Shown: in pieces, positions 11,545 through 24,110 of the stretch | Numbering within the stretch: position 1 is the stretch's first letter | How the letters are laid out: each line of letters begins with the position of its first letter | The notes under the pieces: model-generated | Told to the model about the DNA's origin: nothing | Databases searched by the model: none | The model's input: only the letters and a program-made list of their open reading frames with translations | DNA from: Scolanthus callimorphus | Taxonomy: Eukaryota; Cnidaria; Anthozoa; Actiniaria; Edwardsiidae | Length of the DNA: 64,000 nucleotides | Assembly (NCBI GenBank): GCA_033964015.1 | Contig: CM066912.1 | Location: 12,001,399-12,065,398, forward strand | Direction of reading: 5' to 3' | Position numbers and translations under genes: made by a program

Positions 11545-13615
11545 CCTCTTAGCTAAAACAAAAACAGCAACATCCTGAAGTCTTTAAATACACTTCAATA
11601 AACCCACTCAGGGGCAGCCACTCTCATCCTCTTAAATAAACTATAATCTCCTCTACTATAATAACACTGTGAAGGTTCTCATGTAAACTGCGTTGTGCCG
11701 TCGTGTTCCAAGAGTTTCTAATCCGATTGTGTAAATAGGAAGTTCGGGCAACCGTCACTCGCACGAACATGTGAACAATATTCAGACGATCTGGATCGAT
11801 GAAAATAGATATTCTACACACATTGTAATCTATTTTAAAAGACGAGGTCAAATTGACATATCTCTGAGATATTTGTTTTATAAGCATATATTAGCGTGTT
11901 TATTATAACATTGGTCGCAGTGCGAAAGTCTTAAGTTTCTTTCAACGGCTTTAACTAGTTGTAAAAGAGTGCAGAGAATTAGCCAGCTAAATAGGTCACT
12001 TAATCAACACGTAGTACGATAGCAATCATTGGAAAAGTCTGAAATTATTTTTGTGTTCGTTTTAGATTTTATCAAAGGTAAGCGTGTCCACGGTGCATCG
12101 TATCACCCCATCCCCCTGGGCTGGTTATCGACCAGTTATTCTTGTTTGGGTAGGTGAATTACCGTAAGGATCCAAGAAAGTGTCATACTACACTACTACA
12201 TCCATCAATGTCCATTCTCTCCCTGGACATTGAGGAGTCAATTATTAGGAAATGGGGCAGTCAGGATTGATAATTATTTGGGGATGGGACAGGATAGTTT
12301 ATTTCAGCTTAATATTGGATTTGGCAATACAAAAATGTACGATTAAATACATGTTTAAACCAGGCAAGGCCCTAGGAAGCTTATACAAATGACTACCTAA
12401 ATAACTATAGATGAAGCATATTAATTATAGTATATGAATACGCAGGACAATTAAACATAACACGAAAAAAACTGCTGATACAAAGCATGAACTAGATCCA
12501 CTGGCTAGCAATTCAAACAGCCATGCCCGGCGGATAAGCAAGACTGAGATTAAAAAAAAAAATGCACGTATAACTTAGCTTTTTCAATCATCTTAATAAA
12601 ATTATAAAACACCTTTAACTTTTGCTGACCTATTTTGAAGCACGTTCTCTTTTGAGTAGATCTGAACGAAATACTCCCAAGTCTAGCAATGAGCTGTTGG
12701 AACTCCAGCTTTTTCAATTCACATTATTTTATATTACCTTGCACCAAATTAAGTACTATGTACGTTAACCTTTACATATGGTTGTATATCACCATGTCTG
12801 TTCATATATTCTATCAAACAACGTCTTTGTTTGTTTAGTCATCATAGTCGACGGCAACCCCACTACGGCTTGGCTGACCCAGGCATAACTCATTTCTAGT
12901 TAAAATCGATATTAAAATTTCACCCGAATCACTCAGTACTACTGAGTTTGCCCGGATTTAAGTGCCTTGTTTCTTTGTTCAGCGAGGTAACAATTTAATT
13001 AATTGGAGATGAGTTTGTTTTCGTTGAGCATAGCGGAATTTTGTCTGCGCATGCGATCGTCAAAGTCAGGGCATAGACTTGCGAGTTTATACTAGCGTGA
13101 AAAAAAAATCGCGTTTTTGGGAAATTTTATTGCTCCGGTCTAATTCGTTCTTTGTTCTATTGCATCGGCACGGATTAATTTGTGGAATAAGGGAAACTCC
13201 TGTTGCTATGTATAATGCCCTTATTCAATGCTACCTCATTCATGTACTGCAGTGAAGTGTGGGACACCTTTTCGGCGTGGCCAAGCAAAACAAAAAAAAA
13301 ATTCTACACAATCGAGCTGCACTAATAATGTTAAACATTGGAGCAATGATTCCCCGCACTAGAGGCTTCAGAAGCACTTGGGTGGGATACCTTTGCCATC
13401 CAATAAAGCTATGTAAAAGGCCTTGAATGATCAAACTCCAACTTGAATTCGTGATCAGTTTCAGTTCAAAATGCGAGTCTTAACCTTGGGGATCTGACTC
13501 TTCACTGCAGTTGCCTTTTCCTAAATCTGGAAATAGAAAAATAAGTTTTCATATTGCGTGTGGATTCTAGTTTTATGTATCGACGCCCTCAATTAAAATC
13601 AGCCAAGCCAGTTGT
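11545..13615. other. 2-kb non-coding stretch
   Basis: AT-rich, with only short chance frames. It could contain the downstream exon and 3' end of the 11182 gene, but no acceptor and frame combination is compelling. Confidence 0.4.
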
Positions 13616-13619
13616 CAGA

Positions 13620-14012
13620 GTTGCTAGTTTCCCTTTCGTAAACCATCGTTTCCTTTTAGAACGGTCGTTGCCATTTCTCACGGTCGATGCCTTTCCAGAA
13701 AGGTCGTTGCCATTTCTGATCCCTTGGGATAATTAGTAATTATCATTCATATAGCTTCGTTCTATAGATGCTAATAAAAGATATTACAAATCCAATTAAA
13801 ATGCACCTTCACCCCAGCGAATTCACTCGTAGCGCACTGGTTAGGGTTTGGGTTAGTAATCGGTTTACCGGTTAGGGTTAGGGTTCTTAACAGGGTAGAA
13901 TTTATATATTTTTTTCCTTTTGCCTTTACTGAGACAACGAAACTAAACGTGTAAATTTTATAAGTGCCGTCCAAAAGGCAACGATGGTTTACGAAAGGGA
14001 AAATTGCGTCAG
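13620..14012. mobile_element. Inverted-repeat element with telomere-like TTAGGG units
   Basis: CCCTTTCGTAAACCATCG near 13632 is repeated in inverted form near 13981-13999. Between them, around 13850-13890, lie a few GGTTAGGG units. They are too few and too degenerate to be a telomere. Confidence 0.45.
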
Positions 14013-14035
14013 AGTTAGCGCTTGTAAAAAGGGAA

Positions 14036-14126
14036 CCCCACCACACCACACCACACCACACCACACCACACCACACCACACCACACCACACCACACCACA
14101 CCACACCACACCACACCACACCACAC
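14036..14126 (+). repeat. (CCACA)n microsatellite
   Basis: About 18 uninterrupted copies of the pentamer CCACA. The long frames translated through it on both strands are artefacts of the repeat. Confidence 0.95.
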
Positions 14127-14132
14127 ACACAC

Positions 14133-14262
14133 CCACCATCTACAAAATACATTTCAAATTGATAGAACGTCCAAAAGTAAACTAAGCTCAATTCACCACA
14201 CCATCTACAAAATACATTTCGCAAATTGATAGAACGTCCAAAAGTAAACTAAGCTCAATTTC
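14133..14262. repeat. ~65-bp direct tandem duplication
   Basis: The segment beginning CACCATCTACAAAATACATT and ending AACTAAGCTCAATT occurs twice back to back beside the microsatellite. The second copy differs by a few inserted bases. Confidence 0.85.
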
Positions 14263-14269
14263 ATGTAGA

Positions 14270-15090
14270 GTGAAATTCCAGCCGATGAAACAATATTCAG
14301 CCATCTCACATACCCATTAACCACTCCCCCTAACCTCTCCCGGCGCTCCAATATTTCGAAGGTAGGAATGCTCGTCGCATCGTTAAAAGGTATCCAGAGC
14401 ACGTACTAGCGGGTAAAATAAAATCCCACAGAAATGGGACAAATTTGCAAGCACACTTGAAATGTTTTGCCAGCACACCGAATGCAAAACTTTTACCCAG
14501 AAAAATGTTTCATCCCTATACTAACCAGCAGCGAAAGGGGCGACGTGTATACCTTTTCTGAGGAACAGGTCTGTTTTTTTTTGCCCGTAAAACTATGAGT
14601 GACTTTATTTAGCTCAACACTTCTTTTCTATTCAACAGAAGGCGGGCTCCGATCCAAAACGTATCATACAAAGAAACAACACCACAAGCGCGTTTCACCA
14701 ACCAACTTCTGGTCCAAAGTGAAGGTCATTTAGAATGCAGAGATAGCAAATAAGGAATTCCTTCCTTATGCGCATGCGCGGGGCGACGAGAGTAGATTTA
14801 GAAGGGCTGCGTGTTTGTTTATACTAGAGTTTGTCCTGGGAATGGCAAACTGAAAGATGAAGAAGAACTGGTGTATTGGAAAAACTGTTCCGCTAAGTTA
14901 GCGCCATTTGCGTATATTTCAGCCATTCAGCCTAATTTCAGCATCGGAATTCCCTCTTTTGTACAAAATGTATTGACCATTTCTATTGAACACTGTAGTC
15001 TGGACAAAGAACGTAAACCAGATCGGTGAGCTCATGATGATGAACAAAGTGTTCATTGATGTTCAGATGTTAGTTTGGAATTACCATTGT
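14270..15090. other. Non-coding stretch, nothing recognised
   Basis: No repeat boundary or credible frame. The 72-codon frame at 14811 has no supporting features. Confidence 0.4.
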
Positions 15091-15093
15091 AGT

Positions 15094-15222
15094 TAGAGCG
15101 GTTTTCATATGACTGTTAGTGAAACCAATCGCAAAGTAATTACATGAATTCTGAACAAAACCTATAGGAGTAATTACAAAGTAATTGCGAATTACTCACG
15201 ACAGACATCTGAAATCCACTAT
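15094..15222. mobile_element. TAGAGCGG-family MITE, short form
   Basis: TAGAGCGGTTTTCATATGACT at the left pairs imperfectly with the right end, which reads GACATCTGAAATCCACTATA. The centre has the family's paired TAATTACAAAGTAATTGCG segments. Confidence 0.75.
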
Positions 15223-15681
15223 ATTGTACCACAAATGCGATTCTTTAGACTTGCAATCTCATGACGCATTACATGATTAAACGTATTTTAACGATTAACC
15301 ACCACCTGGCTTTTCAGGCGGCAGAGCAAGTACTCTCGTGTGAACAATGCAAGTGAAATTAAAAAAATGTAAACAAATCCAGAAGATCTATGCAAGGTCT
15401 ATCATTTGTAGATGTCAAATGCTGACATGAAAAGATGTAAAAATTAGAGAAGTATACACCATAAATTATTTGCAGAAGTAGTCTGTGAAAAAACAGATAA
15501 CAACTATAAGATGAACAAACGGAGCCGCTAAAAGGCCGCTGACACGTTACATATTTGTAGTAAGACCAAAATATATATTACGGCTAACTATGTAACTAGA
15601 ATAGAGAGAATACGTGCTTTAACAGTTCCAGGGCAGAACATATAAATCTTATCCCGCTTGTTCGGTGAAATTAGCTATTAC

Positions 15682-16196
15682 CATTCTCATTATCGAACCC
15701 ATAAGCTCCCTGGCCTGTCACCTCGCAGGGGAGGCTCTGTTGACAGCCACTGATGCATGCACGAGATTTGTCTCAGAGCGGTTAAGGGAAACGGTCAAAA
15801 CATCTGTACTCGACCGGGACCCGATTTTATCGCGGGAGGTGGTAGGTCCCGGCTGTACCTACCCACCCGTTTTTTCAATGCCCATTTTCTCCATGCTCAA
15901 GTAAGGGGTGTTGGATTTTATTGCATGGATGCGTTGCTCTCGCTATGAAGAAGACGGTGCTGGGATAATCTTTTGTATTCATTTATTATTTTACGAGATA
16001 TTCGCAGTTAAAAATGGCTATTTTTTCCTAAAAGAAGGTTGGCTGCGGTATACACCACCCCATCGGGTCCCACTCTAGTACAGATGTTTTGACCACTTCC
16101 CTAAGAGAAATATCTTTCTGCGTGCTCTCTAACCTTCAAAATCGGACAAACAGCACAGATCCCCAAATGCTGTCACCAGAGCCTGGGTACGAGAAT
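15682..16196. mobile_element. Degenerate CATTCTCG MITE split by another inverted-repeat element
   Basis: The outer halves (15682-15790 and about 16107-16196) match the Mutator-like MITEs at 50692, 51530 and 53608, including GGGGAGGCTCTG and CACCAGAGCCTGGGTACGAG. Between them, about 15785-16106, is a second element. Its arms contain GGTCAAAACATCTGTACT and the inverted AGTACAGATGTTTTGACC. No target duplication is evident for the outer copy. Confidence 0.6.
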
Positions 16197-16571
16197 TATA
16201 TTTCACCTTTGCGCATACTCAGCAACTGGCCCAGTAATTTGGTAGGCAAATGATATTATCACACAGGTAAAAAGTCACACAATTAATACGGTAGACTGCT
16301 ACTGTAGCAGACTTTTTTTGTAACCTTGCGCCCGAATCCCTTTTCAAGAACGACTATTTACCAAAACTAACTTTACTGAAGGAGGCGACTAATCCTTCAA
16401 GGGATTGAAACGGTCTGATCCGCGATAACGGTGTGAAGCCTTTCCCACTGAGGTATGACAGCTTGGTTATGGTGTATCTTGGTTCTTCATGAACCAACAT
16501 TACTTGTCGTATTATCTAACGTTCTCTAAAAAAATCCATGACGTCTGCTTTTGTCGGCCCGGCTGCACAGC

Positions 16572-17285
16572 GTCTTTAAAAGGAGCAGTTACACGTTGCA
16601 TTGTTTTCTGCAACTTGAACGCACAAGTTGCAAGAGCCATGTCAACTGATATTTTTTAAGCTCGCAATGGTTGCTGGCAACGTATCGAACTTTTGAACAT
16701 TTGCGCGCCAATTTCGAAGACGTCCGTCGTGAACGCACATGCGCGAAATCGCAAAACTAGCTGTAGCACGATAGCTGTTACAACACACGTTATACCACAA
16801 CGCGCGCGTTTCTCGAATTCTGATTGGCTCTCAGCCATAGGTACATAAAACTATATACCACGGAACGCGCCATCACCAGCGCGCGCGCTAAAAGAACCAA
16901 CGAAAACACCGTTTGGCCGAGCGCGCGCGCTGTTTTGTATTTATGTTTGCTTTTTTGTTGTGGTATAAAACAAATGTCCTCTGTTTTTCCGTGGTATGTC
17001 CTCTTATATACCACGGAATGACGTAATAAAGTGGTCAAAATGTACTGCGGACCCACTCGGCTGCGCCTCGTGAGTCCACAACATTTTGACCACTTTATTA
17101 CGTCATTCCGTGGTATATAAGAGGACATACCACGGAAAAACAGAGGACATTTGTTAACTGCAATGCGAGACAAGTTCCTGCAAACCGTTGCGTGAAGTAG
17201 AATCGTATCCTACTTGCTGCAACGGTTGCAGCAACCTGTCTCGCAACGTTGCAGAGGGTGTTACACTCTGCAATGGCAGCAAACA
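16572..17285. mobile_element. Foldback region with a perfect palindromic core
   Basis: The core at 16970-17154 has ~75-bp arms starting ACAAATGTCCTCTG and ending CAGAGGACATTTGT, around a ~40-bp GC-rich loop. Tracts of alternating GC (GCGCGCGC) at 16800-16930 and repeated GTTGC/GCAAC segments on both sides suggest an outer, more diverged inverted repeat. Confidence 0.6.
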
Positions 17286-17289
17286 TAGA

Positions 17290-19720
17290 TTGCGCCGCGT
17301 AACGACGGCTTAATGCGATTTCGGATGCATCCGCCATTTATGAAAAGCCGTTCATTGCCATTTAAGAAATAGAACACATTTTTCCATGTACCATAGCATG
17401 ATGGTAGCACGCGTGAAAGATTGGGAGAACAACAAAGGCTGTGGGAACACGAGCCCCTTTTATAAAATAACAACAAAACACGACATGAAAGAACAACATT
17501 TATGCACAGTTTTGATCGAACTCAGTGTGGCTCAATTATTTTGTTTTCTCTTTACATTCAAAACATGGAAATATATAAACCATTTTTGTTAAGCTTATAA
17601 CGAAAGAGATTTCATTCAGTGAATTGTCTTCAATGGGAAAAATGCCTTGAAAATGAATTTATATTTACATGCGAAATCGGTCAAAAGTGGCAGCACATAT
17701 AGTTTGCAAAAAATCAGAGCGCGCGCACTATCGCAGTTATTTTATGAATACATATAACTTGCCATTTCCGGGCCCAGATGTACCGGTTTGTCACGCGCGG
17801 GCTCAGAAGAGGCTTAGGAAAGGAGAATGGTCCATTGCTCAACAACATCTAATGACTAAGTCCCGAGAGAAGGCAGAAATAAGATAACAATAATAAATAA
17901 TTATCATCGACTGTAGACATTAATTATGATCGAGACATTCATCGAGACATCTAAAGTAGTTTGAAATTTTGCCGTTCCCTTTTTGTTTCAACTCATCCAG
18001 CCAGTGTTTAAAAACACAGATCCATCTGTTGATTGTTTGTCAAAAGAAAAAAGAAAGAAAAAATATATAATATCAAATACAAAAAAAAAATACCGCTGTA
18101 AGGGGGTGGAATCGGGTGAAAAGGAAAGCTGTATCAGAAAAATCTTTGACATTAGTTAATTTATCGGCAAAGCAACATTATAATATTTACTTACAGCCCG
18201 AATCGTTGTCGCATTTTCAAAGCATGGTTTGACTGCAGGTTTCTGCCCCGCCAGTGAAACCATCTGGGCGAATGAGGTCCTTGCCCTGTTACACCTGATG
18301 CAGTCAACTGGGTTTTCGGCGCGACAGAAAGCCATGCGACTGCATTCGGCGAAACAAGGCAATCACCTGATTGGCTTACTCTATATGGTTTCACCGTCGG
18401 AACAGGAAAACCCAAAATTCGTCGCTTTGGCACGAGTGCTCTGCAAATCAACAATCATGAGAGATCAACATAGGGAGGAGGCCAAAACACTGGTACCCCA
18501 CCCCTACTGAATTTTCAACTATTATTTTATGGTTTTGTAGGGCCAACATCGATGAGAGATGTTTAAGATATTTGCAGTGTAACGTTGGAATTTTCTCAAA
18601 ATAAATTGACATCTTTCCTTAAACGTCAACGATCAAACGTTCTTCGAAATGAGATCGCGTGAAATATGGAACATATCAGACGCTGATATTACTGCCACTA
18701 TTGATTTAAAATGGTCGTATTTCTAGTACTTACCCTTGCAAGTGGGTGAAATACCCTACGTCATATTCAAACCAATGACGCATCGCATTGTGTTAAACAA
18801 CGGCGTGTACGGATACTTTTTTTGCTGCGGATCACTGCCAAATAAACATTTTATGACTAGATTAACAGAAATGGATTGAATGCGGTAAAGGAATCTCAAG
18901 TCTTGCACTTACTTCATGTACTTTGTTAAGGGTACGGCAAATTTATACCCATCTCTAAAATGACATTTTAGAGATTTTTCTTACACAATCAATATTTTTT
19001 CTTAGTAAATACAAACTTGTCTTAACATCAAGTCTGCTTGTGCATTGGTAATCGCAACGCTTCAAGTCCTTACAAAATAGATTCTGCATTTAGCAGGTGA
19101 CGTATGAATTGATAAGCATACGTCAGTATTGTGCAAAAATGTGATGAGAAGCCGATAGAGAAGTCAAAAGTCATTTCTTCAGTTTTTGCAGCAAATCAAG
19201 ATGAAAGGGAGGACAATGTATCAGCTTTGCAACCTTCGCTACTCATGACAGACGATAGAACACGGCCAGTTTATTCATCGACCTACTGAATGCTTTCCAC
19301 AAGGCTGAACTTCTCAAAATAGCAAAATCGAAATAGCTACTCAATCACTGTAAAACGCAGGCCTTGCTGCATAGCGTCCTGCGTGGGCTAAATTACCACC
19401 GTATGCATTGCTACGCGACCTCAAAATTAACTGTTGCGATTGGTGAGAAAACTGTAATTTTCTTGAACCAGAAAGTTCAACATTCGAAGCAAGGAAGAAA
19501 AAGGATAGCTTAGAACCATTTTGGTTGATTTGGAAATCAATGTCGACCCACTGAAGAGAGAATCGAGCGTTTTGGTTAGATTGACCTCTAAATCGCCAAT
19601 CGCCCATCGCAACATTGGATTTTGAGGTCGCGTAGCAATGCATACAGTGGCAATATCATTAAACAACCACTTGCAGTTTTGAACGTTCGATAGGGTTAGT
19701 GTTCGATAGCGTAAAGGCTG
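17290..19720. other. 2.4-kb stretch without a recognisable gene
   Basis: Overlapping frames on both strands at 18156-18510 share no domain motif and have no splice context, so they are not called. Around 18060-18090 there is an A-rich run. No clear repeat boundaries. Confidence 0.4.
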
Positions 19721-19727
19721 TTTTCCA

Positions 19728-19841
19728 TATAGTCGTATCTGTCGTATCTGTCTCATCAGTCGACCGTGAAACAATAGAAATTGGAATTATTCTTTTGTTT
19801 CACGGTTGACTGATGAGACAGATACGACAGATACGACTATA
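19728..19841. mobile_element. ~114-bp palindromic MITE, TA-flanked
   Basis: TATAGTCGTATCTGTC pairs with GACAGATACGACTATA. The centre is TGAAACAA...TTGTTTCA. A second copy with the same core lies at 39610-39718. Confidence 0.8.
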
Positions 19842-19955
19842 CATGCGCTTACATGCTGACGCGAGCACACTGGCCTGTACTCTTATGTTCTCTTATTGAC
19901 AACGCTTCTCGACCAATCACATTACGATATTTTTTTCAGTTGCTTTAGAAAATGG

Positions 19956-20900
19956 TACAGTAAAACCTCGCGAGTGAGAACCTACATTTTCCCAAGTTAG
20001 CCTTAAAGGCCCATCATCAACCGAGAGCCTTAGAGCACCCGAAACACAATGTATCAATTTGAAACAAAAGAAAACAGGGCGCAAAGGCTCCCGGTTGGTG
20101 ATGGGCCTTTTACAGGTTCTTAGAGCGGTCACACGACTGTCGTGAAAACAATTGCAATTGAGCAATCATTAGCCAATCAGAATCGAGAGAAATCATGATT
20201 TGCTACTAAATGGATTTTTTCTCAGCCAATTGCAAGCCAAACCAATTGCTAAGTAATTACACAATTGTATTTACTACAGAATTTGATTGGCTGAGAAAAA
20301 CGAGTAGCCAATGAGAAAGCAAAGCAATCGCAATTACATAACAAGTGTTGACAGTCATGTGAAATCAGCTCTATGTAAAGTGCAGCTTAGTGCAAAAGGT
20401 TCTTAGGTTCTTAGTTTTCATTGCCCAAATAACAATGTCATGACTCCTGGTCATGACTTCTGCAGTGGTATCCCATTTTTCCTTTAGCATTCTATAATTG
20501 AATTTTTAATTATAACAATGTTATCAAATTTTATAGAACTGTACATATTTTATTATTTTTATATATATTTAGCTAAGTTTTACAGTATGTTTTTTTTAAT
20601 AGTGACCACAATTAGCTTTTAGCTAAATACTTTGACACTTTAATAAAGTTTATGTGTGTATGAATTACTGACATACTGAACAGTCTTGGACATCATGGGA
20701 TTACATACTGTATACAAATTAAAAAAAAATCCGTACTGGTATCAAAATAAATGTCCCAATTCATGATTTTTCAGTGAATATAGATTGTTTTTTTTATTTG
20801 TTTTAAGCTAACAGGTTCTTATATAAAGGGTGTATAACAGGGAAATCTTAGCCTAACAAGTTCTGAACTTCTACGTTCTTACTTGTGGATTTTTACTGTA
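19956..20900. mobile_element. Pogo/Tigger-like MITE, TA-flanked
   Basis: TA then CAGTAAAACCTCGCG at 19958; the right end is an imperfect inverted copy ending ...TTTTTACTG then TA (20899-20900). A CAGT-AAACC-CG terminal repeat and TA duplication are typical of pogo-type Tc1/mariner elements. No transposase frame is present. A TAGAGCGG MITE is nested at 20121-20373. A lone related end occurs near 22343. Confidence 0.65.
20121..20373. mobile_element. TAGAGCGG-family MITE nested in the pogo-like element
   Basis: Long-form copy: TAGAGCGGTC...ACGACTGTCGTGAAAAC at the left and CAGTCATGTGAAATCAGCTCTA at the right, with the internal GAGCAATCATTAGCCAATC segment. It lies inside 19956-20900 and must therefore be younger than it. 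Confidence 0.75.
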
Positions 20901-21515
20901 CCACTAAAAGCAGATTTGAGCGCAATTTTGTTAATCTGCTTCTCTGGTAGAGACCGATAGAGCCACGTGGTGGCTAAGAAATAAAATGGACAAAGAAACA
21001 TACATATATAAAGACAAACAATATAAGGAGCTTTAGAGAACCACTGCGACGAAAAATGAATTAATTAAAAGAGAGAAAGAACATCGCTCGTATGCCAAGT
21101 GCAAATTACTACAAGATTACGTCACTCTGTCAAACTACCATTGCAAATCTGCCGGAAGATTTAATCCATTTCACAACAACCTGCTTACTACGATGACATT
21201 TCATTTTTTCACATTTTCAGGTTTCCGGCTCTAGGAAGAGTATGTAGCTTCCAAACATTATTTAAAGATGACTTACGTCTAATGTTACTGCCAAGATGAA
21301 GGAATTCTCTTAATAGTTGTTTCTTTCTCACTCAGCTTCCGCGTTTGGTATTTTAATATTAATTTTTTAATATTCTTATGTTAAGTGAGTTGCAAGTTGT
21401 TACTTTTTTGTGACATTCTCTGCATATAGTAAGGATATGACGTGCGCAAGTACACTTTTTCGTCATCTCGACGCAATTTTCGGAATTAGTCACAGAGGAA
21501 CCAGGAAATAGCTCA

Positions 21516-21643
21516 TAGAGCAGTTTTCATATGACTGTTAGTGAAACCAATCCCAAAGTAATTGCACCAATTCTGAACAAAACCTAAACGAGTAGTTACA
21601 AAATAGTTGCGAATTACTCGACAGTCATGTGAAATCCGCTCTA
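21516..21643. mobile_element. TAGAGCGG-family MITE, short form
   Basis: Left end TAGAGCAGTTTTCATATGAC, right end GACAGTCATGTGAAATCCGC followed by TCTA. Internal sequence matches the 15094 and 39752 copies. Confidence 0.75.
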
Positions 21644-21972
21644 TCAATGTTTTAGATTATTCTGGTTTTCAAACAGGAAATGTTATCAACTATTTTACGT
21701 CTGACTGAGACGGCAATATCTCACATTCAATATTAACAGATAGAGAAAACACTCTTCAGTATTTCCTTTTATGCAATCTATCTAGGAAATACATTGCCCG
21801 TTGTGGTTTACTCAAAAGTGCTAGTGCACTTCTCACTTTTTCCTTCTTTAATGACAATAAAATATTTCTCTATTTCAAAAAAGGTTGGCGGGATTACTCT
21901 TAAGCAAAAAAGTTCATTTTCGTTACTATTTTATTTTAGCTTGTTGACCTATTATGGGACACAATAGACACA

Positions 21973-22105
21973 TAGACCGGATTTCAGATTGACTGTCGTG
22001 AGTAATTTGCAATTACTTTGTAATTACTCCTATTGGTTTCGTTCACAATTGATGTAATAACTTTGCAATTGGTTTCACTACTGCAGTCATGTGAAATCCG
22101 CTCTA
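21973..22105. mobile_element. TAGAGCGG-family MITE, opposite orientation
   Basis: Starts TAGACCGGATTTCAG and ends GTCATGTGAAATCCGCTCTA. The internal AGTAATTTGCAATTACTTTG indicates inversion relative to 21516-21643. Confidence 0.7.
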
Positions 22106-24110
22106 AGCAAGCAATCAGTTAAGAACAAAGCTAAAAGGGAGGCAAACATGTTGGCTATGTTCCCAAACAACCAGGGGCCAAAGGGAAACTCGATTTTGGC
22201 ATCTCTGAATTGCGGAGCAGGAACTAAAACCACTTAAACATGTTGCCTCCCAAGGAAATAAAGGGGAGCAACATCGAATCCAAAAATGTCAACACGGACA
22301 AGCACTCGAAAAAAAAAAAGGAATAGTGCAATCACTATACTACAGTAAAAACCCGCGTGTAAGAACCAAGGGATTTAAGAACCTGCTGGCAAAAATTTGC
22401 CATTTTAATACTGCAAAATATAAGAACCTGTTTTAGCCAAGCTAATTCAAACAGGTTCTTATATGTGGGGTCACGATACATTTTCATGTAATGGCTAGAT
22501 TAAATTACCCCCAAACACATTGACGTATATGTAATGAAAATGTTTTTCTTGCATTTTATCAATCCCTTCATTTTTTGTTTAATTTTATTTATTTTGATTC
22601 AAAAATGCTTACTATGGAGGACACATCGCATCTTATAGTATTTTATGGTAATCAACAACCATGTCTCCTCCATAGAAATGAAGCTCAGCCCCCAAACTCG
22701 CCATACAATCTTACTAATGAGCACCACTACTTAAACTGTTCCGCCGTCCCTTAACAAGTGCAGGACATGTGCACGTAGAAATCTGACATACATCGATTTC
22801 ACCTCCAAACATTCTTTCTCGCTGGCTTACTGAATTGCCATTTGGAGGGGTTTTAGGTTCGTTCGAAACTGATCTTCTCTTTTCTTCTTCTTTTCCACTA
22901 GCTCACTTTTTCTATATACCTAAACTTGTCAGGGTTGGAAATTGCGCCTGAATGAGTCGCTTTTGCGACTGAATTCTCCCGTTTTGCTAGCATATTCTAA
23001 GCTAGCATATCTAAAAAAGTTGGTAATAGAATCCGGCCAAGTTTAGTGTTGACAATAACTATGGAGCGCCATCACATTTCGTGCCTTAAAAATGGACTAA
23101 AAATTCGTATTAGTAGCAAATTTCGACTTAATTTTTAGTTTCCAGCCCTGCTTGTAGCAAACCAAGTAAGGTCATACCGAGAATTGCGAGCGTGTTTCAT
23201 TGGATTCCAACTTATTTTCTTCAACAAATAAAATATACGAGTGCAGAGTTTAAATGAACAACCATTATTTAAAACCATAAATAAACTCAACAATGTGATC
23301 TACCTGTGTCTACCTGTGCTTTTAATACCGTTTCGATGTCAGCAATTTGATGACGTTACGTGAAAACGATCTCTAGTCGCGTAAAGGTACAACCTGCCTG
23401 TGGCAGGCAAACCTCAATCATGCCTGCATCCATCCATCAGTGATTTATTCTTGTTCCGTTGAGAATCAAGACACTGCGGGTGATTTGTTTGCTTCCCTCA
23501 TTGTTCAAGTGGGGTATGAGACTTGTCTAAATATTTGCGGTCATGACACGATCATCGGATGTTATTTTTCCCATTTGTTGTCACTGATTAATCGCAGTTT
23601 TTCGTTTGCCCAGATGCCACACGCAAAACTTATATGAAGCCCTTTATCTGTGGCAAAGCCTCCGAATATGGTTTCTTTTCGCAAATAATGTGCAGTGTGA
23701 TTTATACTCTGAAGATAACATTTTTTTACCACAAATTACATATTTTTCTCTGTCAAAGTTTATATGTTCTGTTGTGAATGTTTATAATTGTTTATGATTA
23801 ATCCACGTTTTAAAATGTTAGGCTTAAACGTCCAATTGCTACAGAAACATCTATTATTCAATCTCCTTTTCACACTACATCCGCAAACTATTCAACTTAG
23901 CGGTGGGCTAGTTTCAACTAAAGGTGTTGAAAATTGAATATCCTAAACAAGTAGAAGAACAGGTGTCAAAATAACAGATTATAGACGTTGAACCGCATAG
24001 CCCGTGTAAACAGTCCGATTAATTGCATGGATCGCTCGTTATGTTATTATTAGTTTTAGCAATCATTGACGAGGCCATATTTTCGACACCGTATCATCAT
24101 ATCTTAGTCT

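Larger units (their letters stand above)
20901..24110. other. 3.2-kb stretch with MITEs and no recognisable gene
   Basis: Contains TAGAGCGG MITEs at 21516-21643 and 21973-22105 and a pogo-like terminus near 22343 (CAGTAAAAACCCGCG). The frames at 23440-23797 have no features that support coding. Confidence 0.4.

Noticed and set aside
13845..13890. Interstitial telomere
   Set aside because: Only two or three TTAGGG-like units, degenerate and inside an inverted-repeat element.
13771..14229. Frames rich in His-Thr-Pro or Cys-Val-Val
   Set aside because: They are produced entirely by the (CCACA)n microsatellite.
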